Of a DNA stretch of 9,578 nt, positions 1 to 6,861 are shown one piece after another. A model generated the notes under the pieces. It did no database searches. It was not told the DNA's origin and worked only from the letters and a program-made list of their open reading frames with translations. Origin of the DNA: Clostridiales bacterium (GTDB lineage: Bacteria; Bacillota; Clostridia; Oscillospirales; Acutalibacteraceae); assembly GCA_019416395.1 (NCBI GenBank), contig DXXH01000073.1, positions 1-9,578 on the forward strand, written 5' to 3'. The translations under genes and the position numbers were made by a program. Within the stretch, counting starts at the first letter, position 1; each line of letters begins with the position of its first letter.

Positions 1-1380
1 CAGAAATTGTATATGGCCGACGTGGCTGAAATGATGAAGGTACGGGCCAGAGGACCGGTGCCTTTGGCGTATGTGCGCACCTATGGTTGCCAGCAAAATG
101 TTGCAGATGGGGAAAAAATCAAGGGCCTGCTCAGTGAAATGGGCTTTGGATTTGCCACGTCTCCCGAAGAGGCTGATTTTATCCTTTTTAACACCTGTGC
201 GGTGCGGGAACACGCGGAAGACCGGGTGTTCGGCAATGTGGGTGCTTTGAAAAATATCAAGCGGCGGCACCCTTCCGTCATCATTGCCGTGTGCGGCTGC
301 ATGACGGAACAGGAACACGTTGCGGAACGTTTTCGGAAAAGCTTCCCTTTTGTGAATATTGTGTTTGGTACCCATGTGATTCACCGTCTGCCTGAGATGC
401 TGTATACCACCATCACCGATTCCCGCCGGGTATTCCTGCGGGGACACGAAAAGGAGCAGGTGCTGGAAGGAATCCCCACCCGGCGAGATGGGAAATCCCG
501 GGCCTGGGTAACGGTCATGGTGGGGTGTGATAATTTCTGTTCCTACTGCATTGTTCCCTATGTCCGGGGAAGGGAACAGAGCCGCCAACCTGATGAGATT
601 GTAAAAGAATGCCGGGAACTGGTAGAGGCAGGCTACAAGGAGATCACTCTTTTGGGCCAGAACGTCAATTCCTATGGCAAAGGGTTGGAAGAGCCGGTAA
701 ACTTCGCGGAGCTTTTGCGAAGACTGGATCAAATCCCCGGCGATTACCGGATCCGGTTCATGACTTCCCACCCCAAGGACGCTTCGAAAGAGCTGTTCGA
801 CGTGATTGCCGAGAGCACGCATATTCCTCATTACATACATCTGCCTTTCCAATCTGGAAATGACCGGGTGTTGAAAGAGATGAACCGCCATTACGATCGG
901 GAACAGTATTTGGAGCTGATCCGGTACGCGCGGACTGTTATGCCGGACGTAAGCTTTACTTCTGACGTGATCGTGGGATTTCCGGGAGAAACCTATGAGG
1001 AATTTCAGGATACCCTTTCTTTGATCCGTGAAGTGGAATTCACGTCTCTGTTCACCTTTATTTACTCTCCCAGGCAGGGGACAAAAGCAGCAAAGATGCC
1101 GGACCCTGTCTCTCACGAGGAAAAGACAAAATGGTTTGCGGAACTGTTGAAAGTCCAGGAAGAAATCGCTGCCCGCCGTTGTCAAAAGATGGTAGGTACT
1201 ACGGAGCGGGTCCTGGTAGAGGAACGCAACGAGAAATCCGGACTGCTTTCCGGCAGGACAAACTCCAGCGTAGTAGTGGAGTTCCCAGGGGAAGACCGAT
1301 TGCTGGGAGAATATGTGACGGTAAAAATCACCAGCGCCCGAAGCTGGATGCTGCAAGGGGAACTGGTGGCGGAAGAGTAA
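1..1380 (+). CDS. miaB: tRNA-2-methylthio-N6-dimethylallyladenosine synthase MiaB (5' partial)
   Basis: Radical SAM methylthiotransferase that converts i6A37 to ms2i6A37 in tRNAs reading UNN codons; cytoplasmic. Counting codon 1 from base 1, the N-terminal UPF0004 domain has the three auxiliary-cluster cysteines at C30 (TYGCQQN), C66 (NTCAVRE) and C100 (CGCMTE). The radical SAM CxxxCxxC motif follows at C176, C180 and C183 (GCDNFCSYC), and a C-terminal TRAM domain covers roughly the last 65 residues. The reading frame is open to base 1. Clostridial MiaB proteins usually carry more residues before TYGC, so the true start probably lies upstream; the TTG at 7 and ATG at 13 lack a clear ribosome binding site within the visible bases. 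The gene ends at TAA 1378-1380, 15 bases before the next gene. miaA, encoding the preceding enzyme of the same pathway, lies downstream in this window. Confidence 0.96.
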   Translation, partial: QKLYMADVAEMMKVRARGPVPLAYVRTYGCQQNVADGEKIKGLLSEMGFGFATSPEEADFILFNTCAVREHAEDRVFGNVGALKNIKRRHPSVIIAVCGCMTEQEHVAERFRKSFPFVNIVFGTHVIHRLPEMLYTTITDSRRVFLRGHEKEQVLEGIPTRRDGKSRAWVTVMVGCDNFCSYCIVPYVRGREQSRQPDEIVKECRELVEAGYKEITLLGQNVNSYGKGLEEPVNFAELLRRLDQIPGDYRIRFMTSHPKDASKELFDVIAESTHIPHYIHLPFQSGNDRVLKEMNRHYDREQYLELIRYARTVMPDVSFTSDVIVGFPGETYEEFQDTLSLIREVEFTSLFTFIYSPRQGTKAAKMPDPVSHEEKTKWFAELLKVQEEIAARRCQKMVGTTERVLVEERNEKSGLLSGRTNSSVVVEFPGEDRLLGEYVTVKITSARSWMLQGELVAEE

Positions 1381-1395
1381 AAGAGGAGCGGGGTT

Positions 1396-1617
1396 ATGAA
1401 ACGCCTCAACCAAATTGTTACCATTACAATGGCCGCATTTACCGGTGCTTTTCTGGGACATGGCCTCTATCTTTCTTGGGATTACCACGTTCACCCGGAG
1501 CTTTATAAAACGCCCTGGTATGCCCAACTGCTTGTGCCGGGGATTGTTCTGGTTTGCGTACTGGGAATAGGCGGAATTTTAAAAGGAATGATTCATAGCA
1601 AGGAAAAGAAGCCTTGA
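1396..1617 (+). CDS. small two-helix membrane protein, function unknown
   Basis: I do not recognise a named family for this 73-residue protein. It has two hydrophobic stretches, about residues 6-26 and 44-65, joined by a short polar, aromatic loop (around WDYHVHPELYKTPWY). It ends in a basic lysine-rich tail, which suggests a small integral membrane hairpin with a cytoplasmic C-terminus. The ATG is preceded by GAGGAG at 1383-1388 with 7 bases of spacing, and the gene begins only 15 bases after miaB, so it is almost certainly co-transcribed. It sits between miaB and the RicA-like gene, which are adjacent in Bacillus subtilis. No cysteine, metal-binding or catalytic motif is evident. That it is a real gene is well supported by its start signal, spacing and hydrophobic pattern; its role is unknown. 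Confidence 0.8.
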   Translation: MKRLNQIVTITMAAFTGAFLGHGLYLSWDYHVHPELYKTPWYAQLLVPGIVLVCVLGIGGILKGMIHSKEKKP

Positions 1618-1626
1618 TGGCTTTTT
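1606..1626 (+). terminator. possible weak intrinsic terminator or attenuator
   Basis: An inverted repeat of about 8 bp (AAGAAGCC paired with GGCTTTTT, one G-U pair) surrounds the 5-base loop TTGAT and overlaps the stop codon of the 73-residue gene. The only T-run (five T) is itself part of the stem and the GC core is just three pairs, so termination would be weak at best. It might partly separate miaB and the small gene from the downstream ricA-mutS-mutL genes. This is inference from sequence only. Confidence 0.3.
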
Positions 1627-1651
1627 AATAGTATTCAAGAAAAATTCATTT

Positions 1652-1656
1652 GGAGG
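1652..1656 (+). promoter_or_regulatory. ribosome binding site fixing the ricA-like start
   Basis: GGAGG lies 8 bases before the ATG at 1665. An in-frame TTG at 1650 overlaps this site and is therefore not a plausible start. Confidence 0.75.
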
Positions 1657-1664
1657 AAATATTT

Positions 1665-2072
1665 ATGGATATCATTGAATTGACAAGAGAATTGGGCCGC
1701 GCTTTGCAAAATGATGAGCGCTATATCGCTATGGTGGCCGCGCGCCAGGCCAGCGATGAGGACGAAAGCTTGCAGGAAGCCATCGGGGAATTTAACCTGA
1801 AGCGCATGGCGATCAGCAATGAGGCTCAGAAAGAAGACCGGAATGACGAAACCCTGGCACGGCTGAACGATGAATTTCGGGCAGTGTATCAGAAGATCAT
1901 GGAAAATGAGCATATGCTCCGTTACAACGACGCCAAGAATGAATTTGATGCTCTGCTTCAGCAGATTACAGGGATTATCGGTTTGTGCGCGGACGGGGAA
2001 GACCCGGATACTTGCGATTACGAAGCCTCTTCCTGCGGCGGTAACTGTTCCAGCTGCGGTGGCTGCCACTAA
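1665..2072 (+). CDS. ricA: YlbF/YmcA family protein, RicA-like, with cysteine-rich tail
   Basis: Small helical cytoplasmic protein of the YlbF/YmcA (Com_YlbF) family. In B. subtilis RicA (YmcA), RicF (YlbF) and RicT (YaaT) form a complex that binds Fe-S clusters and helps RNase Y process mRNAs, affecting competence, biofilm and sporulation. The 135-residue product has a helical body, about residues 1-105, with the family-like pattern of charged and amphipathic helices. The tail holds six cysteines, C108, C117, C124, C128, C131 and C134, ending CGGCH, which suggests cluster or metal ligation. The position between miaB and mutS matches B. subtilis ymcB(miaB)-ymcA-cotE-mutS-mutL, which favours RicA over RicF. 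The family assignment is firm; the orthology rests mainly on gene order. A 79-base gap precedes mutS. Confidence 0.82.
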   Translation: MDIIELTRELGRALQNDERYIAMVAARQASDEDESLQEAIGEFNLKRMAISNEAQKEDRNDETLARLNDEFRAVYQKIMENEHMLRYNDAKNEFDALLQQITGIIGLCADGEDPDTCDYEASSCGGNCSSCGGCH

Positions 2073-2104
2073 GGCTGCTTAGAAAAACGGGAGGTTTGAC
2101 GGAT

Positions 2105-2122
2105 CAGGGAATTGGGTCCCTG
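2105..2122 (+). other. short hairpin in the mutS leader
   Basis: A perfect 6-bp inverted repeat, CAGGGA and TCCCTG with a 6-base loop, lies in the 79-base gap between the ricA-like gene and mutS. No T-run follows, so it is not an intrinsic terminator. It ends 18 bases before the mutS ribosome binding site (AGGAG within TAGGAGT, near 2142-2146). It could stabilise the transcript or modulate mutS translation, or have no role. No riboswitch or T-box signature is visible. Confidence 0.3.
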
Positions 2123-2151
2123 GGAAACGGAAAGGGCTGGTAGGAGTAACG

Positions 2152-4767
2152 ATGGCGGATTATTCCCCGATGATGAAGCAATATTTCGAGATGAAAGAAA
2201 AGTATCCTAACACGATACTTTTCTTTCGCCTTGGAGATTTTTACGAAATGTTTTTCAACGACGCCAAGACGGTGTCCCAAGAGCTGGAGCTGACCCTGAC
2301 TGGCCGCGATTGCGGCCAAGAGGAACGGGCTCCCATGTGCGGGGTGCCTTTCCACAGCGCGGAAAGCTATATTGCCAAGCTAGTGGCCAAGGGATATAAG
2401 GTGGCGATTTGCGAGCAGCTGGAAGATCCCAAGCTTGCCAAGGGGATTGTCAAGCGGGACGTGATCCGGGTAATCACGCCGGGTACCGTTTTGGAAAACA
2501 GCATGTTGGACGAGACCCGGAATAATTTCCTGTGTTCCCTTTGCTATGAGGAAGGCGGACTGGGGCTTTGTTTTGGGGACGTTTCCACTGGCGATTTGAC
2601 GGCCGATCAGGTTTTAGCGCCGGATGTGGAAACGTTGCTCCATATTTTGGAAGACCGGCTGGCCCGGTATAATCCCAGCGAGATCCTTCTGAATCCCCAG
2701 GCGCTGGATTTGTCTGGTCTGAGTAATTTTATCCGGGACAAGCTCCAAGCCTCGGTAGAGTGTCAAGAGGGATCTCTGTATGAGAACCTGGAAGATTCCC
2801 AGCAAGCTGTCATCCGCCAATTCCGTGGAAAATCCCTGCAGGAATTGGAACTTTCAGACAAACCGTTGGCAGTGAAAGCTCTGGGGGTGCTTTTGGATTA
2901 CTTGGGGCGGACTCAGATTACCGGTCTGGAGCGCATGAATGAAGTGGAGATCGGTGTGGATGCCGGTGTGATGGGGTTGGATATCAATGCCCGTCGGAAT
3001 TTGGAGCTGACCGAAACCCTTCGCAATAAAGAGAGGAAGGGATCTCTTCTCTGGGTGCTGGACCGGACGAAGACGGCTATGGGAAAACGGCTGATCAAAA
3101 CCTGGCTGGAGCAGCCTCTTTTAAGTCCTGCCCGGATCACCCGCCGGCAAAACGCCGTGGAAGAGCTGTTCCAAAATCCCCAGCTGTTGGATGAGGTGAC
3201 CCAACAGCTGACGGGCATTTTCGATTTGGAACGGATCATGACCAGGATTGTGTACGGCTCTGCCAATGGCCGGGAACTCCGTTCCCTTTCCGCTGCGTTA
3301 AAACGGCTGCCGGGTTTGAAAATGCTGCTGGAACCCTGTCAATCCACCCTGCTGCAGCAGCTCAATCAAGAAATGGACGGTTTGGACGACGTGTCCCAGC
3401 TAATCGACTCCGCCATTGTGGACGACCCGCCTTTTACCATTCGGGAAGGCGGTATAATCCGGGAAGGGTATAACGCAGAGCTGGACGAAGTCAAACGGGA
3501 TATGAACGGCGGCCGGGAACTGATTGCCGCTGTGGAAGCCCGGGAGCGGGAACGCACAGGTATTCCCAATTTGAAAACCGGCTATAACCGGGTGTTTGGC
3601 TATTACATAGAGGTGTCCAACAGCTATAAAAACCAAGTTCCGGACGATTACATTCGCAAACAGACTTTGACGAATGGGGAACGGTACATCACCCAGGAGC
3701 TGAAGGATCTGGAAAACCGGATTTTAGGGGCTCATGATAAATCCATTGCGTTGGAAAGCAAGCTGTTTGAGGAAGTGCGCCAGCAGGTAGCTGCTCAGCT
3801 TACCAGGGTGCAGACATCGGCGAAAGCTGTGGCTGTGCTGGACGTACTTTGTTCCTTTGCGGTGGTATCGGTGAAAAACGATTACACCCGTCCAGTAATC
3901 AATTTGAGTGGCAAGCTTTATTTAAAGGATAGCCGTCACCCTGTGGTGGAAGCGCTGCTCCATGACACGCCCTTCGTGCCCAATGATGTGGACATGGATA
4001 TGCACGATAACCGGGTAGCCATTATCACCGGTCCCAATATGGCGGGAAAATCCACTTTTATGCGTCAAACGGCGATTATCACCATCATGGCTCAGATCGG
4101 GTGTTTTGTACCTGCGGCGGTGGCGGAAGTGGGGATCGTGGACAGTATTTTTACCCGTGTAGGCGCTTCCGATGATCTTTCCGCAGGCCAATCCACCTTT
4201 ATGATAGAAATGAGCGAAGTGGCGGATATCTTGAAAAACGCCACCCAAAACAGCCTGATTATTTTTGACGAAATAGGCCGGGGAACTTCCACTTTTGACG
4301 GAATGAGTATTGCCCGGGCCGTGTTGGAATATGTTCACGACAAAAAGCTGGTGGGGGCAAAAACCATGTTTGCTACCCATTATCATGAACTGACCGCCAT
4401 GGAAGATATCCTTCCCGGGGTGAAAAACTTCAATATCGCTGTGAAGAAACGCGGTGATGATATCACTTTCCTGCGCCGGATTGTGCGTGGCGGGGCGGAC
4501 GATAGCTTTGGTATCGAAGTGGCCAAGCTGGCCGGGGTGCCGGACAAGGTGATCAAACGCGCCAAACAGGTCTTGGCGGAACTGGAAAAAAATGGGGGAG
4601 AAGCCCAGCGTCCTTCCCATCATCGTTTTTCTGAGGAACCGGTGCAGCTCACCATGGATTCTGCAGACGGGGAAGTGCTGCAAAAACTGCGTTCCCTTGA
4701 TGTGAACGCTTTGACCCCCATACAGTGTATGAATACCTTGTTCGAGCTTACCAGCATGCTGAAGTGA
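2152..4767 (+). CDS. mutS: DNA mismatch repair protein MutS
   Basis: Mismatch-recognition ATPase that binds base mispairs and small loops and recruits MutL. The 871-residue length is normal for MutS1. The N-terminal domain holds the F-x-E mismatch wedge at F30 and E32 (GDFYEMF), matching E. coli F36/E38. Connector, core/lever and clamp domains occupy roughly residues 120-560. The ATPase domain has Walker A G627-PNMAGKS-T635, the DDLSAGQSTFMIEM signature, Walker B ending D706-E707 (IIFDEIGRGTSTFDG) and the H-loop THYHEL at T742. A short tail includes Q832-LTM, resembling a degenerate sliding-clamp-binding motif, and the C-terminal dimerisation helices. The absence of MutS2-type Smr and KOW-like regions and the presence of the FxE motif exclude MutS2. 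TAGGAGT supports the ATG start. mutL begins 52 bases after the stop. Confidence 0.98.
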   Translation: MADYSPMMKQYFEMKEKYPNTILFFRLGDFYEMFFNDAKTVSQELELTLTGRDCGQEERAPMCGVPFHSAESYIAKLVAKGYKVAICEQLEDPKLAKGIVKRDVIRVITPGTVLENSMLDETRNNFLCSLCYEEGGLGLCFGDVSTGDLTADQVLAPDVETLLHILEDRLARYNPSEILLNPQALDLSGLSNFIRDKLQASVECQEGSLYENLEDSQQAVIRQFRGKSLQELELSDKPLAVKALGVLLDYLGRTQITGLERMNEVEIGVDAGVMGLDINARRNLELTETLRNKERKGSLLWVLDRTKTAMGKRLIKTWLEQPLLSPARITRRQNAVEELFQNPQLLDEVTQQLTGIFDLERIMTRIVYGSANGRELRSLSAALKRLPGLKMLLEPCQSTLLQQLNQEMDGLDDVSQLIDSAIVDDPPFTIREGGIIREGYNAELDEVKRDMNGGRELIAAVEARERERTGIPNLKTGYNRVFGYYIEVSNSYKNQVPDDYIRKQTLTNGERYITQELKDLENRILGAHDKSIALESKLFEEVRQQVAAQLTRVQTSAKAVAVLDVLCSFAVVSVKNDYTRPVINLSGKLYLKDSRHPVVEALLHDTPFVPNDVDMDMHDNRVAIITGPNMAGKSTFMRQTAIITIMAQIGCFVPAAVAEVGIVDSIFTRVGASDDLSAGQSTFMIEMSEVADILKNATQNSLIIFDEIGRGTSTFDGMSIARAVLEYVHDKKLVGAKTMFATHYHELTAMEDILPGVKNFNIAVKKRGDDITFLRRIVRGGADDSFGIEVAKLAGVPDKVIKRAKQVLAELEKNGGEAQRPSHHRFSEEPVQLTMDSADGEVLQKLRSLDVNALTPIQCMNTLFELTSMLK

Positions 4768-4804
4768 GGATAAGGGAAAGAATATTTGCTTTGTAATGGC
4801 AGTG

Positions 4805-4812
4805 AAAGGAGG
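4805..4812 (+). promoter_or_regulatory. strong ribosome binding site fixing the mutL GTG start
   Basis: AAAGGAGG lies 7 bases before GTG at 4820. An in-frame ATG at 4796 would add eight non-conserved residues (MAVKGGGS), partly encoded by this site, so it is not the likely start. Confidence 0.85.
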
Positions 4813-4819
4813 CGGGAGT

Positions 4820-6853
4820 GTGCCAAAAATCCAAGTGCTTGAAAAACAGGTCGCGGAATTGATCGCTGCTGGAGAGGTAGTCGACAGACCTTCTTCCGTA
4901 ATCAAAGAGCTTGTGGAGAACTCGGTGGATGCGGGAGCGACGATCATCACAGTCGAGATCCGCAGAGGCGGCATCACGTATATGCGGGTGACGGATAATG
5001 GCTGCGGCATTTCCCCTGAGGACGTGCCCACCGCCTTTTTACGGCATGCCACAAGTAAGGTGGTTCAGCAGGACGACCTTGCCTCTATCGCCACCCTGGG
5101 ATTTCGTGGAGAGGCTTTGGCTTCCATTTCTGCTGTGGCCCATGTGGAGCTTCTCACCCGGGTGGCCGGAGCTGTAAGCGGTGTCCGTTATGTAGGGGGC
5201 GGCTCGGAAGATTATTCGCTGGAAGAGGCGGGCTGCCCGGAAGGAACTACGATTTTAGTGCGGGATTTGTTTTACAATACGCCGGCCCGCATGAAATTTT
5301 TGAAAAAAGACTCTACGGAAGGCAACTCAGTGGCGGGAATTTTGGACAAACTGGCCCTGTCCCACCCGGAGATTTCCTTCCGGTTTATCCGGGACGGGAA
5401 GGAGCAGCTTCATACTCCCGGTGACGGAAAACTTTCTTCCACCATTTACGCGGTATATGGACGGGAATTTTCCAACACCCTGATTCCGGTGAATTATGAG
5501 CTGGGCCATGTCAAGGTAGAAGGTTACATCAGTGCTCCTTCGTCCAGCCGTCCTAACCGCAGCATGCAGAATTTCTTTATCAATGGCCGTTATATCCGCA
5601 GCCGTACGGCGATGGCGGCGCTGGAAGAAGCTTATAAAGGGTCGATTATGGTGGGAAAATTTCCGGCCTGCGTGCTTCATATGCGGTTGTCTTTTGGGGC
5701 AGTAGACGTGAATGTTCACCCGGCTAAGCTAGAAGTGCGTTTTGTCAATGAGCGCCCCATCTTTGACGCCGTATATCATGGGGTGAAATCCGCTTTGCAC
5801 GCTGGAGACCGTCCCAAGGTGATGAAATTGAAACGCCCAGCTGTGTCTCCTTACGCGCCTGCGCCGGAAAAACAGGAGCAACTCCGCATGGATCTTTCCC
5901 GGACACAGCCTTCCGTTCCGCAGCCGGTGCTTAAGAAACCGGAAACAGTTGTTTCTCCCAGAAAATCCGATAATTCTCTCTTTCTCCGTGATAGTGCAGC
6001 AGTGGAAAAACAACCTGTGTTTTCTAACCCCTGGGACAAGGTATTAGATCATGTGCCCCAACCGGAGCCCCTTCACGTGGTGCGTTTTGCAACCGACAAA
6101 GAACCAGCCAATGAGGAACCTGTTAATCAGGTAGAAATCCGGACAGATACCCACCCTGTGCCTGAGAAATGTTCCGCAGAAGAGCTTGCACAAGAACCCA
6201 TAAAGACACCGGTCCTGGAAGAAATTACCCTGCCTGTTGTGGAGCAACCGGTGGTTGAAAGCGCTTCTGCACCTGGAAAAGATTTTCATTCCCGTGTGAT
6301 CGGGGAAGCGTTCGGTACGTATCTGATTGTGGAATACAGCGAAAAAGAATTGATGTTGATCGATAAGCACGCTGCTCATGAGCGTCTGTTATACGAGCGC
6401 TTGAAGCAAGAGAACGCCGGGGGAGACGCCCAAACCTTATTGGAGCCGGTCACTGTCACGCTGGATAAGGACGAATACACCGCTGTATTGAACCATGTGG
6501 TAGATTTTTCCAAAGCGGGTTTTGAGGTGGAGGATTTTGGTTCTGGTACGGTGTTGGTACGGTCGGCGCCTTTACTGCTGGACGGTGGTGACGCCGCGGA
6601 GGCGGTGATGGAGATTGCCGGATATTTGGTGTCACTGAAAAACAGAATGACCACGGAGCATTTGGACTGGGTTTACCACAATGTGGCGTGCCGGGCGGCC
6701 ATGAAGGCGGGAAATTCCATTTCCCGGGAAGAGATGGTTGCATTGGCCAAAAAACTGGAACAAAACCCCGATGTGCGTTATTGTCCCCATGGCAGGCCCG
6801 TGTACATACTTCTACGCCGGCAGGATATTGAGCGGCAGTTTGGCCGGACATGA
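4820..6853 (+). CDS. mutL: DNA mismatch repair endonuclease MutL
   Basis: Partner of MutS; ATP-dependent matchmaker and, in this subtype, the strand-nicking nuclease. From GTG 4820 the product is 677 residues, beginning PKIQVLEKQVAELIAAGEVV as is typical of MutL. GHKL ATPase motifs are E30 and N34 (KELVENSVDAG), D59-NGCGI and G94-FRGEA. A proline/glutamate/glutamine-rich linker covers about residues 332-486. The C-terminal domain has the endonuclease motif as D515-KHAAHERLLY-E526 (usual form DQHAxxExxxxE), with A623-C-R and C655-PHGRP supplying further metal ligands. Q538-TLLEP fits the sliding-clamp-binding motif. Together these indicate a latent endonuclease of the MutH-independent type. 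Its stop overlaps an ATG at 6850 (ATGA), so it is probably translationally coupled to miaA. Confidence 0.98.
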   Translation: MPKIQVLEKQVAELIAAGEVVDRPSSVIKELVENSVDAGATIITVEIRRGGITYMRVTDNGCGISPEDVPTAFLRHATSKVVQQDDLASIATLGFRGEALASISAVAHVELLTRVAGAVSGVRYVGGGSEDYSLEEAGCPEGTTILVRDLFYNTPARMKFLKKDSTEGNSVAGILDKLALSHPEISFRFIRDGKEQLHTPGDGKLSSTIYAVYGREFSNTLIPVNYELGHVKVEGYISAPSSSRPNRSMQNFFINGRYIRSRTAMAALEEAYKGSIMVGKFPACVLHMRLSFGAVDVNVHPAKLEVRFVNERPIFDAVYHGVKSALHAGDRPKVMKLKRPAVSPYAPAPEKQEQLRMDLSRTQPSVPQPVLKKPETVVSPRKSDNSLFLRDSAAVEKQPVFSNPWDKVLDHVPQPEPLHVVRFATDKEPANEEPVNQVEIRTDTHPVPEKCSAEELAQEPIKTPVLEEITLPVVEQPVVESASAPGKDFHSRVIGEAFGTYLIVEYSEKELMLIDKHAAHERLLYERLKQENAGGDAQTLLEPVTVTLDKDEYTAVLNHVVDFSKAGFEVEDFGSGTVLVRSAPLLLDGGDAAEAVMEIAGYLVSLKNRMTTEHLDWVYHNVACRAAMKAGNSISREEMVALAKKLEQNPDVRYCPHGRPVYILLRRQDIERQFGRT

Positions 6854-6855
6854 GG
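6852..6855 (+). promoter_or_regulatory. modest ribosome binding site favouring the miaA start at 6862
   Basis: GAGG lies 6 bases before the ATG at 6862 and overlaps the mutL stop codon. The alternative in-frame ATG at 6850 has no recognisable site upstream but would form an ATGA stop-start overlap with mutL. Confidence 0.5.
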
Positions 6856-6861
6856 GTTGCT

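Noticed and set aside
1635..2069. Antisense open frame opposite the RicA-like gene
   Set aside because: It mirrors a well-supported gene almost exactly, and its sequence looks like reverse-complemented coding sequence.
2096..2124. TTGACG at 2096-2101 as a possible -35 promoter element for mutS
   Set aside because: No TATAAT-like element occurs at the proper distance; the region 17 bases downstream is GC-rich (CCCTGG).
2073..2151. Riboswitch or T-box leader before mutS
   Set aside because: The gap is only 79 bases, and neither the T-box core nor any riboswitch-like conserved core could be found.
4768..4819. Promoter in the mutS-mutL gap (AT-rich stretch AATATTTGCTTTGTAAT)
   Set aside because: No paired -35 and -10 elements with acceptable spacing; the short gap and shared direction favour co-transcription.
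3922..5052. Long antisense open frame (376 codons) across the mutS-mutL junction
   Set aside because: It lies opposite two intact, strongly conserved genes, its composition is that of a reverse-complement shadow, and it shows no recognisable domain or convincing start signal.
5816..6280. Low-complexity MutL linker as a possible insertion or frameshift
   Set aside because: MutL proteins normally have a variable, disordered proline-rich linker between the ATPase and endonuclease domains, and the frame is continuous with both domains intact.
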